Below, piece after piece: positions 11,422 through 19,988 of a DNA stretch of 64,000 bases (the stretch's first letter is position 1; the number at the start of each line of letters is the position of its first letter). Made by a program: the position numbers and the translations under genes. The notes below the pieces were generated by a model. The model was not told where the DNA came from. It was given only the letters and a program-made list of their open reading frames with translations, and did not search any database. This stretch comes from Streptomyces xanthophaeus (lineage in GTDB: Bacteria; Actinomycetota; Actinomycetes; Streptomycetales; Streptomycetaceae): NCBI RefSeq assembly GCF_000725805.1, contig NZ_JOFT01000010.1, positions 176,125 through 240,124 on the forward strand, in the 5' to 3' direction.

Positions 11422-13551
11422 ATGTTCGAGGAGACGGGCGCCGAGCACGCCGCCGCAGACGCCGCAGACGCCGCAGCCGGGGTCCCCGGCGCCGAGCCCG
11501 CGGGCGCGGAAGTGACCGCGGCCGAGGTCGCCCGGCTGGCCGGGGTCGGCCGCGCCGCCGTCAGCAACTGGCGCCGCCGCCACCCCGACTTCCCCAAGCC
11601 CGTCGGCGGCAGCGAGACCAGCCCCTCCTTCGCCCTGACCGAGGTGGAGCACTGGCTGCGCGCCCAGGGCAAGCTCGCCGAGGTCCCGCTGCGCGAACGC
11701 GTCTGGCAGCAGGTCGCCGCCCACCCCGGCGGCGCCGTCGCCGCACTGCTGAAGGTGGGCGGCGCCCTCCTCGTCGTACGGGACCGGCCCACCGACTGGC
11801 TGGAGCTGAGCGCCGTCTCCGACGAGCGGATGGCCGCCCTGCTGCGCCCCGTCCTCGACCAGGTCCTCGCCGCCCGCCTCGGGCACGGCCATCCGCTCGC
11901 CGCAGTCCCCGTCCCGGCCGCGGCCGTGCCCCTGCTGCGCTCCGCCGCCCGACTCGCCGCCGGGACCGGCGCCCGCAAGACCTTCGAGTTCCTGCTCGGC
12001 CGCCACCTCGACGCCAACCCGCGGCAGTACACGCTCACCCCGGACGGCCTCGCCGAACTGATGGCCGCCCTCGCCGGACCGGCCGTCCGCACGGTCCTCG
12101 ACCCCGCCTGCGGCACCGGCACCCTGCTGCGGGCCGTTCCCGGCGCCACCGCCCTGTACGCCCAGGACTCCTCGCCCGAACTCGCCGCCCTCGCCGCCCT
12201 GCGCCTGGCCCTCGCCGGTTCCGCCCGGATCCGGACGGCCGCCGCCGACAGCCTGCGCGCCGACGCCTTCGCGCAGCCCGCCGTCGACGCCGTGCTCAGC
12301 CACCCGCCGTTCAACGAACGCAACTGGGGGCACGAGGAACTGGCCTACGACCCGCGCTGGGAGTACGGCTTCCCGGCCCGCGCCGAATCCGAACTCGCCT
12401 GGGTCCAGCACGCCCTGGCCCACCTCCGCGAAGGCGGCACCGCCGTCCTGCTCATGCCGCCCGCCGTCGCCGCCCGCCGCTCCGGCCGGCGCATCCGCGC
12501 CGACCTGCTGCGCCGCGGCGCGCTGCGGGCCGTCGTCGCGCTCCCGGCCGGCGCGGCCCCGCCCTACGGGGTCCCGCTGCACCTGTGGGTGCTGCGCAGG
12601 CCCGCCCCGCAGGCCGCACCCCCGGCAGCGCTGCTACTCGTCGACGGCGCGGTCACCGCCACCGCCTCTGCCGCCCCGGGGCCGGCCGCCGCGGCGGCCG
12701 AGGGGCGCGCCCGCACCCCGTGGTCCTCCGTGCACGCCGCGGTCCAGGAGACCTGGGCCGCGTACGACCGCACCGGTTCGGTGACGGAGGTCCCGGGCTT
12801 CAGCCGCCTGGTGCCCGTCATCGAACTCCTCGACGACGACGTGGACCTGACCCCGGCCCGGCACCTGCCGCCCCCTGCCGCCGCCGGCACCCCGGCCGAG
12901 CTGGGCGCCGTACGGGAGCGCCTCGACGAGAGCCTGGCCCGCGCGGCCCGCCTCACCCCGCCGCCCGCCGCCCCGGCCGCCGAAGCCCCGGCCCGGCCGC
13001 CCGTGACCACCGTCAGCGAACTCGTGCGCGCCGGAGCCCTGGCGCTGCACACCGGCACCGGCAGCGGCAGCGGTACGGCGCCCGTCCTCACCGAGCAGGA
13101 CGTGCACGCCGCCAGCGGCCCCTCGGGGACCCTGGCGCCCGGCGCCGACGCGCCCCTGCTCACCGAACCCGGTGACGTCCTCGTCCCCGTCCTCGGCGGC
13201 ACCGCCGCCGCCCGTGTCGTCTGCGCGGCCACCGCGGGCGCGGTGCCCGGCCGGGGCCTGGCCCTGCTGCGCCCCGACCCGGCCGCCCTCGACCCGTGGT
13301 TCCTGGCCGGATTCCTGCGCGGCACCGCCAACGCCCGCCGCGCCAGCAGCCACGCCTCCACCACCGCCCGGCTCGACGTGCGCCGCGTCCGGCTGCCCCG
13401 GCTGCCGCTCGCGCAACAGCAGCGCTACGGCGTCCGGTTCCGCGCGCTCGCCGAGTTCGAGGACGCGCTGCGCCTGGCGGGACGGCTCGGTGAGCAGCTC
13501 GTACAAGGCCTCTACGACGGCCTGTCGGACGGCACGGTCCACCCCGACTGA
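11422..13551 (+). CDS. N6-adenine-methylase-like protein with HTH and HsdS-like tail; altered catalytic motif
   Basis: A 709-residue protein. Residues about 30-85 form a helix-turn-helix (VTAAEVARLAGVGRAAVSNW). A class I methyltransferase domain follows with motif I LDPACGTGTLL near residue 230. The catalytic motif IV, normally NPPF/Y or DPPY, reads SHPPFNERNWG near residue 293, so the key Asn/Asp is His. The last 180 residues resemble a type I specificity subunit half (ending LPLAQQQRYGVRFRAL). No restriction subunit is nearby. It may be a DNA-binding protein that has lost methylation, or a methylase of altered chemistry. The ATG at 11422 is preferred; a GTG about 30 codons on is possible. 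Confidence 0.82.
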   Translation: MFEETGAEHAAADAADAAAGVPGAEPAGAEVTAAEVARLAGVGRAAVSNWRRRHPDFPKPVGGSETSPSFALTEVEHWLRAQGKLAEVPLRERVWQQVAAHPGGAVAALLKVGGALLVVRDRPTDWLELSAVSDERMAALLRPVLDQVLAARLGHGHPLAAVPVPAAAVPLLRSAARLAAGTGARKTFEFLLGRHLDANPRQYTLTPDGLAELMAALAGPAVRTVLDPACGTGTLLRAVPGATALYAQDSSPELAALAALRLALAGSARIRTAAADSLRADAFAQPAVDAVLSHPPFNERNWGHEELAYDPRWEYGFPARAESELAWVQHALAHLREGGTAVLLMPPAVAARRSGRRIRADLLRRGALRAVVALPAGAAPPYGVPLHLWVLRRPAPQAAPPAALLLVDGAVTATASAAPGPAAAAAEGRARTPWSSVHAAVQETWAAYDRTGSVTEVPGFSRLVPVIELLDDDVDLTPARHLPPPAAAGTPAELGAVRERLDESLARAARLTPPPAAPAAEAPARPPVTTVSELVRAGALALHTGTGSGSGTAPVLTEQDVHAASGPSGTLAPGADAPLLTEPGDVLVPVLGGTAAARVVCAATAGAVPGRGLALLRPDPAALDPWFLAGFLRGTANARRASSHASTTARLDVRRVRLPRLPLAQQQRYGVRFRALAEFEDALRLAGRLGEQLVQGLYDGLSDGTVHPD

Positions 13552-13661
13552 GCGGTTGTGCGGCGACCGTACAACGGTTGGGGCATCACCTCACCGATGG
13601 CCGGGGACGCTGTATACGCTCAGACCCGAAATCCTTTCCGCACGGCCTGTCAGGAGCAGCG

Positions 13662-14270
13662 ATGCACGGCCCCGGCCTTCCGCCGCAGCACGGTCACCAG
13701 CCCAGCACCGGGGGCGTGGTGGCACTGCGCGTGCTGTTCGCGCTGCTGCCCGTCCTCACCTGCGGCTTCCTCGCCTGGGGGACGATGCTGCGGCTCGCGC
13801 TGGTCACCCGCAAGACGGTCGACTGGGTGCTGCTGCCGGTCAGCGGCGCGCTCTCCGTCGGCTGGCTGATCCTGATCGGGATGGACCCCACCGAGGACAC
13901 CAGCGGCTGGCAGGGCAACCTGGGGGCGGGCGGCTCGCTCTTCACCGGCTTCGCGATCTGCGTGTACTTCCTCGTCGCCGACATCAAGCACCACGAGAAC
14001 AAGTCCGCGGCGCGGGCGGCGTACTGGTACCCGCAGCAGGCCGCGCCCTACCCGCACCCGCAACCCCAGCAGCGCCCCCAGCCGCCCGTCCAGCGGCCGG
14101 CCCAGAGCTACGGCTACCCGCCCGCCCAGCAGCAGCCCCCGGCACAGCCCCCGCTGCCGCCGCAGCAGGCCACCCCGCCGCCGCGGCTCGGGCAGGTCCG
14201 CGCCGAACTCGACGAGCTCAGCGAGCTGCTGCGCAACCAGCCGCCCCGCGACCAGGACCCGAACCGGTGA
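13662..14270 (+). CDS. Membrane protein with Pro/Gln-rich cytoplasmic tail, coupled to Ser/Thr kinase
   Basis: A 202-residue protein of unknown function. It has about three or four membrane helices between residues 20 and 110, then a Pro/Gln/Tyr-rich low-complexity tail (about 120-175). It ends with a short amphipathic helix LGQVRAELDELSELLRNQ. GGAG lies before the ATG at 13662. Its stop overlaps the start of the kinase gene (GTGA), so the two are translated together. Inference: it could localise the kinase or be its substrate, the tail being a likely disordered interaction region. Confidence 0.8.
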   Translation: MHGPGLPPQHGHQPSTGGVVALRVLFALLPVLTCGFLAWGTMLRLALVTRKTVDWVLLPVSGALSVGWLILIGMDPTEDTSGWQGNLGAGGSLFTGFAICVYFLVADIKHHENKSAARAAYWYPQQAAPYPHPQPQQRPQPPVQRPAQSYGYPPAQQQPPAQPPLPPQQATPPPRLGQVRAELDELSELLRNQPPRDQDPNR

Positions 14271-15775
14271 CCGACCGCCTCATCGGGGACCGCTACCAGC
14301 TCGCGACCGTCCTGGGCCAGGGCGGCATGGGCCAGGTCTGGACCGCCTACGACCGCCGCCTGGACCGGCGGGTCGCCGTCAAACTGCTGCGCCCCGACAA
14401 GGTCGCCGGCCCCGGCACCGTCGCCGAGGAACTGCGCCGCCGCTTCGTGCGCGAATGCCGGGTCACCGCCCAGGTCGACCACCCGGGCCTGGTCACCGTG
14501 CACGACGCGGGCAGCGACGGCGACGAGCTCTACCTCGTGATGGGCTACGTCGAGGGCGCCGACCTCGCCGACCACCTCGCCGAGCACGACCCGTACCCGT
14601 GGCCGTGGGCGGTCGCCGTCGCCGCGCAGCTGTGCGCGGTGCTGTCGGCCGTGCACGCGGTGCCGATCGTCCACCGCGACCTGAAGCCGCGCAACGTGAT
14701 GATCCGCCCGGACGGCACCGTGCTGGTCCTCGACCTCGGCGTGGCCTCGGTGATGGACACCGACACCACCCGTCTCACCAGCACCGGCTCTCCGATCGGC
14801 AGCCCGGCGTACATGGCGCCCGAACAGGCCATGGGCGGCGCGGTGGGCCCGTACACCGACCTGTACGCGCTCGGCGTGCTGCTGTACGAACTCCTCAGCG
14901 GCAACGTCCCCTTCGCCGGCTCCACCGCCCTCGGCGTCCTGCACCGCCACCTGTACGAGCCGCCCCTGCCGGTCCGCCAGCTGCGCCCGGAGATCCCGGC
15001 CGAGCTGGAGGCGGTCCTGCTGCACCTGCTCGCCAAGGACCCGCAGGACCGGCCCTCCTCCGCGCAGGAGGTGTACGAGGCGCTCGCCCCGCTGCTGCCG
15101 GCCCGGGGCAGCGCCGCCCCGGCTGGACCGCTCGACCCGACCCGCCCCTTCCTGCGCCCGCACGCGCCCTGGCCGGACCGGGCCACCGTCATCCCGCCCC
15201 AGCCGACCGCCCCTCCGGCGCCCCCGAAGCCGGACGTACCGGGCGCCGTCGACGAGGCCCGCAAACTCCTGGACCAGGGCCGTCTCACCCAGGCCGTGGA
15301 CATCCTCGGCGGGATCCTGCCGGCGGCGGCTGCCGAGCACGGCGCGCACTCCCCGGTGGTCCGCTCCCTGCGCAAGCAGTACGCCGCCACCCTGATGGAC
15401 GACGGCCAGTACCGCCGGGCCCTGCCGGAACTGCGCCGTCTCGCCGACGAGTTCCCGGCCGGCGACCCGCAGGCGCTGCGCTTCCGCTACGACTCGGCGC
15501 AGTGCCTGGAACAGCTCGGCGAACCGGCCGCGGCCCTGGCGGAGTACCGCTCGCTGCTGCCGCTCTTCGAGAACCACTACGCCAACCCGGACCCCGGCCT
15601 CCCCCTGGAGGTCCGCCGCCGCATAGCGCACCTGCTGCTCTCCCTGGGCGACCGTCCGGCGGCCCACGACACCCTGGCCCGCCTGCTGTTCGACGCGGAA
15701 CGGCTGCACGGCCCGGCACACCCCTTCCCGGCCGAGATCCGCCGCACCCTGCAGTGGCTGGGTCAGGTGCGCTGA
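14267..15775 (+). CDS. PknB-type Ser/Thr protein kinase with C-terminal TPR-like region
   Basis: A 502-residue Hanks-type kinase. The Gly-rich loop GQGGMGQVW is near residue 18, the ATP Lys in VAVKLL near 38 and the catalytic loop HRDLKPRN near 136. The magnesium motif is DLG instead of the usual DFG, and the substrate loop is GSPAYMAPEQ near 183. A Pro-rich linker (about 290-325) leads to a helical TPR-like tail without a transmembrane helix, so it should be cytoplasmic or held by the membrane protein translated with it. Its last 13 bases overlap the convergent YfhO-like gene. Substrates are unknown. Confidence 0.93.
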   Translation: MTDRLIGDRYQLATVLGQGGMGQVWTAYDRRLDRRVAVKLLRPDKVAGPGTVAEELRRRFVRECRVTAQVDHPGLVTVHDAGSDGDELYLVMGYVEGADLADHLAEHDPYPWPWAVAVAAQLCAVLSAVHAVPIVHRDLKPRNVMIRPDGTVLVLDLGVASVMDTDTTRLTSTGSPIGSPAYMAPEQAMGGAVGPYTDLYALGVLLYELLSGNVPFAGSTALGVLHRHLYEPPLPVRQLRPEIPAELEAVLLHLLAKDPQDRPSSAQEVYEALAPLLPARGSAAPAGPLDPTRPFLRPHAPWPDRATVIPPQPTAPPAPPKPDVPGAVDEARKLLDQGRLTQAVDILGGILPAAAAEHGAHSPVVRSLRKQYAATLMDDGQYRRALPELRRLADEFPAGDPQALRFRYDSAQCLEQLGEPAAALAEYRSLLPLFENHYANPDPGLPLEVRRRIAHLLLSLGDRPAAHDTLARLLFDAERLHGPAHPFPAEIRRTLQWLGQVR

Positions 15776-18165
15776 CGCCTCCTGGCCCGCAGCCAGGACA
15801 GCCCGGACAGCCGGGACAGCCCGGACAGCCGGGACAGCCCGGGCAGCCCGTTCAGGGCCGCCAGCACCACCAGGGCCGCCCCCGCGACCGCCGCCCCCAG
15901 GAGCAGTCCCGGCGGGCGGAAGGTGCAGGCGAGGGTGGTCGTGCGGCCGTCCAGGGGCAGGGCCACCAGGCCCAGGTGGGCCGCGGCGGGGCGGCCGTTG
16001 CAGCTCCACCCCGCGATCGCGGGCACCGACAGGACCGCCGTGCCCCGGCTGCCCGGGGGAAGTTCGGCCCGGACGCCGGAGGACCCGACCCGCAGTGAGG
16101 TCGCCGCCGAGGCGCGCAGCCCGGCGACCGCCGCGTCCAGCCGGGTGCGGTCCAGGCAGGACAGGGTCCACCGCGGCGGGGCCGCGTCGAAGACCAGGAC
16201 CGAGGAAGGTCCCCGGGAGACGCCCATCGGCTGGAGGGCCGCCCGGCCCCGGGGTGCGTTCCCGCGCAGCCGGAAGGCGGCCCCGTCGGCGAGACGGGCC
16301 GCCCCGTCGTACTCGGGTGCCCACAGGTGGGCCTCGGTGCCCGCGCGGCAGACGCCCGGCTCGGCCGGGTCCTCGTACACCGTCGCCCCCAGCAGCAGTT
16401 CCTGGTTGGCGAAGGGGGACCCGCCGAAGGCGGCGGGCGGGCCGGGCGGGCGGACCGTCACCAGCGGGGGCACCTCGGCGCGGGCGACCGTACCGTCGGG
16501 ACGCAGCCGGGCGCCGACCGCGAAGAGGGCGTCCGTCACCGGGTTGTCGATGCTCTGGACGTTGCGCCCACGCGAGGTCCAGCCGGCCCCGAGGGCCACC
16601 ATCGTCTCCGTGAACACCGCGGGGGTGTGGCTGCTGTAGTAGGAGCCGCCCTCCCCGCCCAGCAGCAGCGGATCGTTGCCCGTCAGCGCCGGACGGCCCG
16701 GGTCGGTGCGGTACGCGGGCCAGCCCCCGGCCTGCGCCAGCGCCGCGGCGCGGGCGGTGTGGGCGGCGCCCCAGGACGGGTAGTCGTCGAGGCCGCCCAG
16801 CTTGCCCTTGTGCCCGTACGCGGCCGTCGCCGCGGCCTGCACCAGCAGCACCAGGGTCAGCAGCCCGGCCGCCGGGACCACCAGGGACCGGCGGCCGAGC
16901 GCCCACCACGCGGCCCCGGCCGCGAGCAGCCCGGCGCAGAACAGCAGTTGCCCCGCGGAGGTGACCAGGGCGCTGCCGCGCGCCCACCAGAGCGCCGCCG
17001 CCAGCAGCCCCGCCCCGGCCGCCAGTGCCCGCACGCCCGGCAGCCCCGCCGCCAGCCCCGTCCAGGCGGCGATCACGGCGATCCCCGCCAGGACGAAGGT
17101 CTGCCGGTACGGGCTGCCGTTCGGCGTCGCGAACAGGTGCCAGGCCAGATGGGCCGGCGCCCACTGGAGGGAGAGCGCGACGGCCGCGGTCAGCCCCGTC
17201 CACCACAGCCGGGTGCGCGCGGGCACGGCCCGGTGGAAGGGCAGCGCCGCCACCAGCAGCAGGGTCCCGGTGCCGACGAAGACGGCGGGGGAGGAGAAGG
17301 AGTAGGTCCCCGGCAGCATGCGTGCGAACAGGTCCGCCCAGGACACCGGCCGGAACTCCTTGGCCCACCCCGGGTACGCCTGCCCGGAGCTGAGGAAGAG
17401 GGGAGCCAGCACGGGCGCCGCGAGGGCGGTCCCGAGGACGGTCGCCGAGGCCGCCCGGCCGACGGCCCGCAGCCGGTCCGCCGCGCCCTCCCGGGTCAGC
17501 ACCACCCGGACGAGCAGGACCAGCGCCGCGCCCAGGGTCGCCATGTAGGCGGTGTAGAAGTTCGCCGTCCAGCACAGGGCGACCACCAGCACCCCGGCCA
17601 CCGGGCGGCGTCCGCGCAGGGCCCATTCGCCCGTCAGGCACAGCAGCGGGAAGGCGATCAGCCCGTCCAGCCACATCGGGTTGTAGGAGGCCTCGGCCAC
17701 CGACCAGCCGCACAGTGCGTACGAGGCTCCCAGCAGCCCCGCCGCCCACCAGGGCCCGCGCCGCTGGGTGCGCAGCAGCCAGGCCATGGCCGCCGCCGCG
17801 GCGGCCGTCTTGAGCACGGTGACCACGTACACCGCGAGGTCGATGTCGGCCCGCGGGAAGAGGGCGACGAGCGGCGCGAACGGGCTGGCCAGATAGGTGC
17901 CCAGGTCGGGCAGGAAGCCGGTGCCGTAGCCGGACTGCCAGTTGAACAGCAGCCCGCCCTCGGCGCGGCCGTGCAGGAGGTCCCACAGGTGCGCGTGGAA
18001 GGGTACGAACTGATTGCCGAGGTCGTTGACGCTGCGGTGGCGCGGCCCGTACGGGAAGACGCGGGCGGCGGCGTCCCCCGCGCACACGGCCAGGGCGGTG
18101 ACCAGGGCGGCGAGCGCCGAGCCGGACAGGCTCCGGCGGCGCGGCGAGCGGTGCGGTGTCGACAT
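15763..18165 (-). CDS. YfhO-family polytopic membrane protein
   Basis: An 800-residue membrane protein. YfhO-like features are the N-terminal NDLGNQFVPFHAHLWDLL and FNWQSGYGTGFLPDLGTYLASP segments, about a dozen helices, an extracellular domain (about 500-740) and a last helix. YfhO proteins are GT-C-like and linked in Firmicutes to glycosylation of teichoic or lipoteichoic acids; the donor and acceptor here are unknown. The C-terminus contains a short tandem repeat of GLSRLS units encoded by the repeat at about 15790-15852. The ribosome-binding site before the ATG at 18165 is weak. Confidence 0.85.
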   Translation of the reverse strand: MSTPHRSPRRRSLSGSALAALVTALAVCAGDAAARVFPYGPRHRSVNDLGNQFVPFHAHLWDLLHGRAEGGLLFNWQSGYGTGFLPDLGTYLASPFAPLVALFPRADIDLAVYVVTVLKTAAAAAAMAWLLRTQRRGPWWAAGLLGASYALCGWSVAEASYNPMWLDGLIAFPLLCLTGEWALRGRRPVAGVLVVALCWTANFYTAYMATLGAALVLLVRVVLTREGAADRLRAVGRAASATVLGTALAAPVLAPLFLSSGQAYPGWAKEFRPVSWADLFARMLPGTYSFSSPAVFVGTGTLLLVAALPFHRAVPARTRLWWTGLTAAVALSLQWAPAHLAWHLFATPNGSPYRQTFVLAGIAVIAAWTGLAAGLPGVRALAAGAGLLAAALWWARGSALVTSAGQLLFCAGLLAAGAAWWALGRRSLVVPAAGLLTLVLLVQAAATAAYGHKGKLGGLDDYPSWGAAHTARAAALAQAGGWPAYRTDPGRPALTGNDPLLLGGEGGSYYSSHTPAVFTETMVALGAGWTSRGRNVQSIDNPVTDALFAVGARLRPDGTVARAEVPPLVTVRPPGPPAAFGGSPFANQELLLGATVYEDPAEPGVCRAGTEAHLWAPEYDGAARLADGAAFRLRGNAPRGRAALQPMGVSRGPSSVLVFDAAPPRWTLSCLDRTRLDAAVAGLRASAATSLRVGSSGVRAELPPGSRGTAVLSVPAIAGWSCNGRPAAAHLGLVALPLDGRTTTLACTFRPPGLLLGAAVAGAALVVLAALNGLPGLSRLSGLSRLSGLSWLRARRRQRT
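15790..15852. repeat. Short tandem repeat in the 3' end of the YfhO-like gene
   Basis: Units of GGACAGCCCGGACAGCCG type recur about two and a half times, encoding alternating GLS/RLS residues after the last membrane helix. It lies just downstream of the kinase stop on the other strand. Copy number probably varies between strains. Confidence 0.75.
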
Positions 18166-18302
18166 GGTGGGCCGACCCTGGCAGCGCCGGAGGTCGCGAT
18201 GATGGCCACGGAGTGAACACGAACCCCAACACCCCGGGAATCGTTGGTCGAACCGGTGGCTCGGACCACCCTGACCTCATAACATCGATCACCGCACGGC
18301 CC

Positions 18303-18320
18303 TTGTGCACCGACGCACAA
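18303..18320. promoter_or_regulatory. Candidate Rex operator upstream of the lipoprotein gene
   Basis: TTGTGCACCGACGCACAA has the outer TTGTG/CACAA half-sites at exactly the 18-bp geometry of the Streptomyces Rex operator (TTGTGAA-N4-TTCACAA), with three mismatches at inner positions. It sits 22 bases before the TTG start. Confidence 0.5.
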
Positions 18321-18342
18321 TCTCCCGGCCCTGGAGGCTCCT

Positions 18343-18972
18343 TTGCACCGTCGCACAGCGCTCTCCGTATCCGCCGCCCTGCTCGTGGCGGCCCCTCTGC
18401 TGTCCGCCTGCTCCGGCGAGACCCGTCCCGGCACCGCGGCCGTCGTCGGCGGTGAACGGATCACCACCTCCGCGCTCCAGGCCCAGGTCAACGACGTCCG
18501 CGCCGCACAGAACCGCGAGGGCCAGGCGGCCGCCGCCGAGCTGATCGCGCGCACCCCCAACCTGGAGCGGCAGAAGCTCGACGCCATCCTCCAGAGCAGG
18601 GTCATCGACAAGATGGCCGCGACCGCCGGCGTCTCCGCCACCGAGAAGGAGATCGAGGACGAGCGCAAGCGGTACGTCGACGAGAACCAGGGCGAGGAGG
18701 GGTTCGAGGCCCTGCTCCTGCAGAAGGGGGCCATCGCCCCCGGCCAGGCGGAGCGCTTCCTCACCAACCAGGTGCTGCTCACCAAGCTGACCGCCAAGTA
18801 CGGCCAGGGGAAGCTGGAGGCGCCCGCCCGGGCCGCCGCGGAGGCCCTCGACATCGAGGTCAACCCGCGGTACGGCGCCTGGGACGCCCAGCAGATCAAG
18901 CTGGGGAACGGGGAGACCCCCTGGATCACCCAGAAGACCCGGCCCGAGCAGCAGCCCCCCGCCGGAGCCTGA
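18343..18972 (+). CDS. Lipoprotein with SurA-like N-terminal (chaperone) domain
   Basis: A 209-residue lipoprotein. The signal peptide ends in the lipobox LSAC, with Cys23 as the lipidation site. The rest resembles the SurA/PrsA N-terminal helical chaperone region (VVGGERITTSALQAQVNDVR, then RQKLDAILQSRVIDKMA and ATEKEIEDERKRY). It has no parvulin isomerase domain, so it is probably an extracytoplasmic folding factor without isomerase activity. The start is TTG at 18343, with GGAGG at 18333-18337; there is no ATG or GTG in a suitable place. It ends 28 bases before mazG and may be cotranscribed with it. Confidence 0.9.
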   Translation: MHRRTALSVSAALLVAAPLLSACSGETRPGTAAVVGGERITTSALQAQVNDVRAAQNREGQAAAAELIARTPNLERQKLDAILQSRVIDKMAATAGVSATEKEIEDERKRYVDENQGEEGFEALLLQKGAIAPGQAERFLTNQVLLTKLTAKYGQGKLEAPARAAAEALDIEVNPRYGAWDAQQIKLGNGETPWITQKTRPEQQPPAGA

Positions 18973-19000
18973 CCCCGGCGGCCGGGGGTAGGTTCGCAGG

Positions 19001-19984
19001 GTGACCGACCACGTACCCGCCGAGCCCACCGGCCGCATCGTCCTGCTGACCACCAGCCACCGGGTCGCCCCCGGCGTGCTGTCCTGGCCCGCGTGGCAGA
19101 CCCTGCACGCCGCGGACCGGGTCCTGTGCGCCGACCCCGGCCACCCGCAGCTGCCGTACCTGCGCGAGGCGGGCATCGAGGTCGTCCACGAGGACCCGGA
19201 CGCGCAGGCGCTCGTCGAGGCCTGCGCGGGCGGCCGGACCCTGGTGGTGCTCCCGGGCGGGGAGGGCGACCGGCGGCTGACCGACGGGCTGGCCCGGCTG
19301 GCGGGCTCCGGCCGGGTCTCGATGCCCGACCTGGAACTGCTCCCCGGCTCCTACGACCTGCCCGGCGCCCGCCTGCTCGACCTGGTCCAGGTGATGGACC
19401 GGGTCCGGCGCGAGTGCCCCTGGACCTCGCAGCAGACGCACCGGGGCCTGGCCAAGTACGCGATCGAGGAGGCGTACGAGCTCGTCGAGGCCATCGAGGA
19501 CGGGGACCGGGAGGCGCTGCGCGAGGAGCTCGGCGACGTCCTCCTCCAGGTCGTCTTCCACGCGCGCATCGCGCAGGAGCAGGACGATCCCGACGAGGCC
19601 TTCTCCATCGACGACGTGGCCGGGACCCTCGTGGCGAAGCTGGTCCACCGCCACCCCCACGTCTTCGGCGACGCGCAGGCCCAGACCCCCGAGGACGTCC
19701 ACGCGCACTGGCAGCGCACCAAGGCCGTGGAGAAGCAGCGGGAGTCGGTCACCGACGGGGTCCCGCTGGGCCAGCCCGGTCTGGCGCTGGCGGCCAAACT
19801 CGCGGGCCGGGTCCGCGCGGGCGCCCTCGCCGTGGAGCTGCCCCGCGCAGAGGGCATCGGGTACGAGCTGCTCGCACTGGCGGCGCGCGCCGAGGCAGAG
19901 GGCATCGACCCGGAGACGGCGCTGCGGGCGGCGGCGCGTACCTACCGGGACGCGATCCGGGCCGCCGAGGGCCTCACGCCGTAG
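19001..19984 (+). CDS. mazG: Nucleoside triphosphate pyrophosphohydrolase MazG
   Basis: A 327-residue house-cleaning enzyme that hydrolyses abnormal (d)NTPs to monophosphates and pyrophosphate. The all-alpha MazG core starts near residue 130 (MDRVRRECPWTSQQTH). The metal-binding motifs are IEEAYELVEAI and EELGDVLLQVVFHA near 160-190, followed by KLVHRHPHVFGD. The N-terminal 120 residues resemble the degenerate tetrapyrrole-methylase-like half of actinobacterial MazG. GTG start at 19001. The gene ends four bases from the convergent flavohaemoprotein stop, with no room for a terminator. Confidence 0.93.
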   Translation: MTDHVPAEPTGRIVLLTTSHRVAPGVLSWPAWQTLHAADRVLCADPGHPQLPYLREAGIEVVHEDPDAQALVEACAGGRTLVVLPGGEGDRRLTDGLARLAGSGRVSMPDLELLPGSYDLPGARLLDLVQVMDRVRRECPWTSQQTHRGLAKYAIEEAYELVEAIEDGDREALREELGDVLLQVVFHARIAQEQDDPDEAFSIDDVAGTLVAKLVHRHPHVFGDAQAQTPEDVHAHWQRTKAVEKQRESVTDGVPLGQPGLALAAKLAGRVRAGALAVELPRAEGIGYELLALAARAEAEGIDPETALRAAARTYRDAIRAAEGLTP

Positions 19985-19988
19985 GGGT

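Noticed and set aside
14114..18310. Open frame of about 1400 codons on the minus strand across the kinase and YfhO-like genes
   Set aside because: Composition artefact. The kinase and YfhO-like frames carry all recognisable domains.
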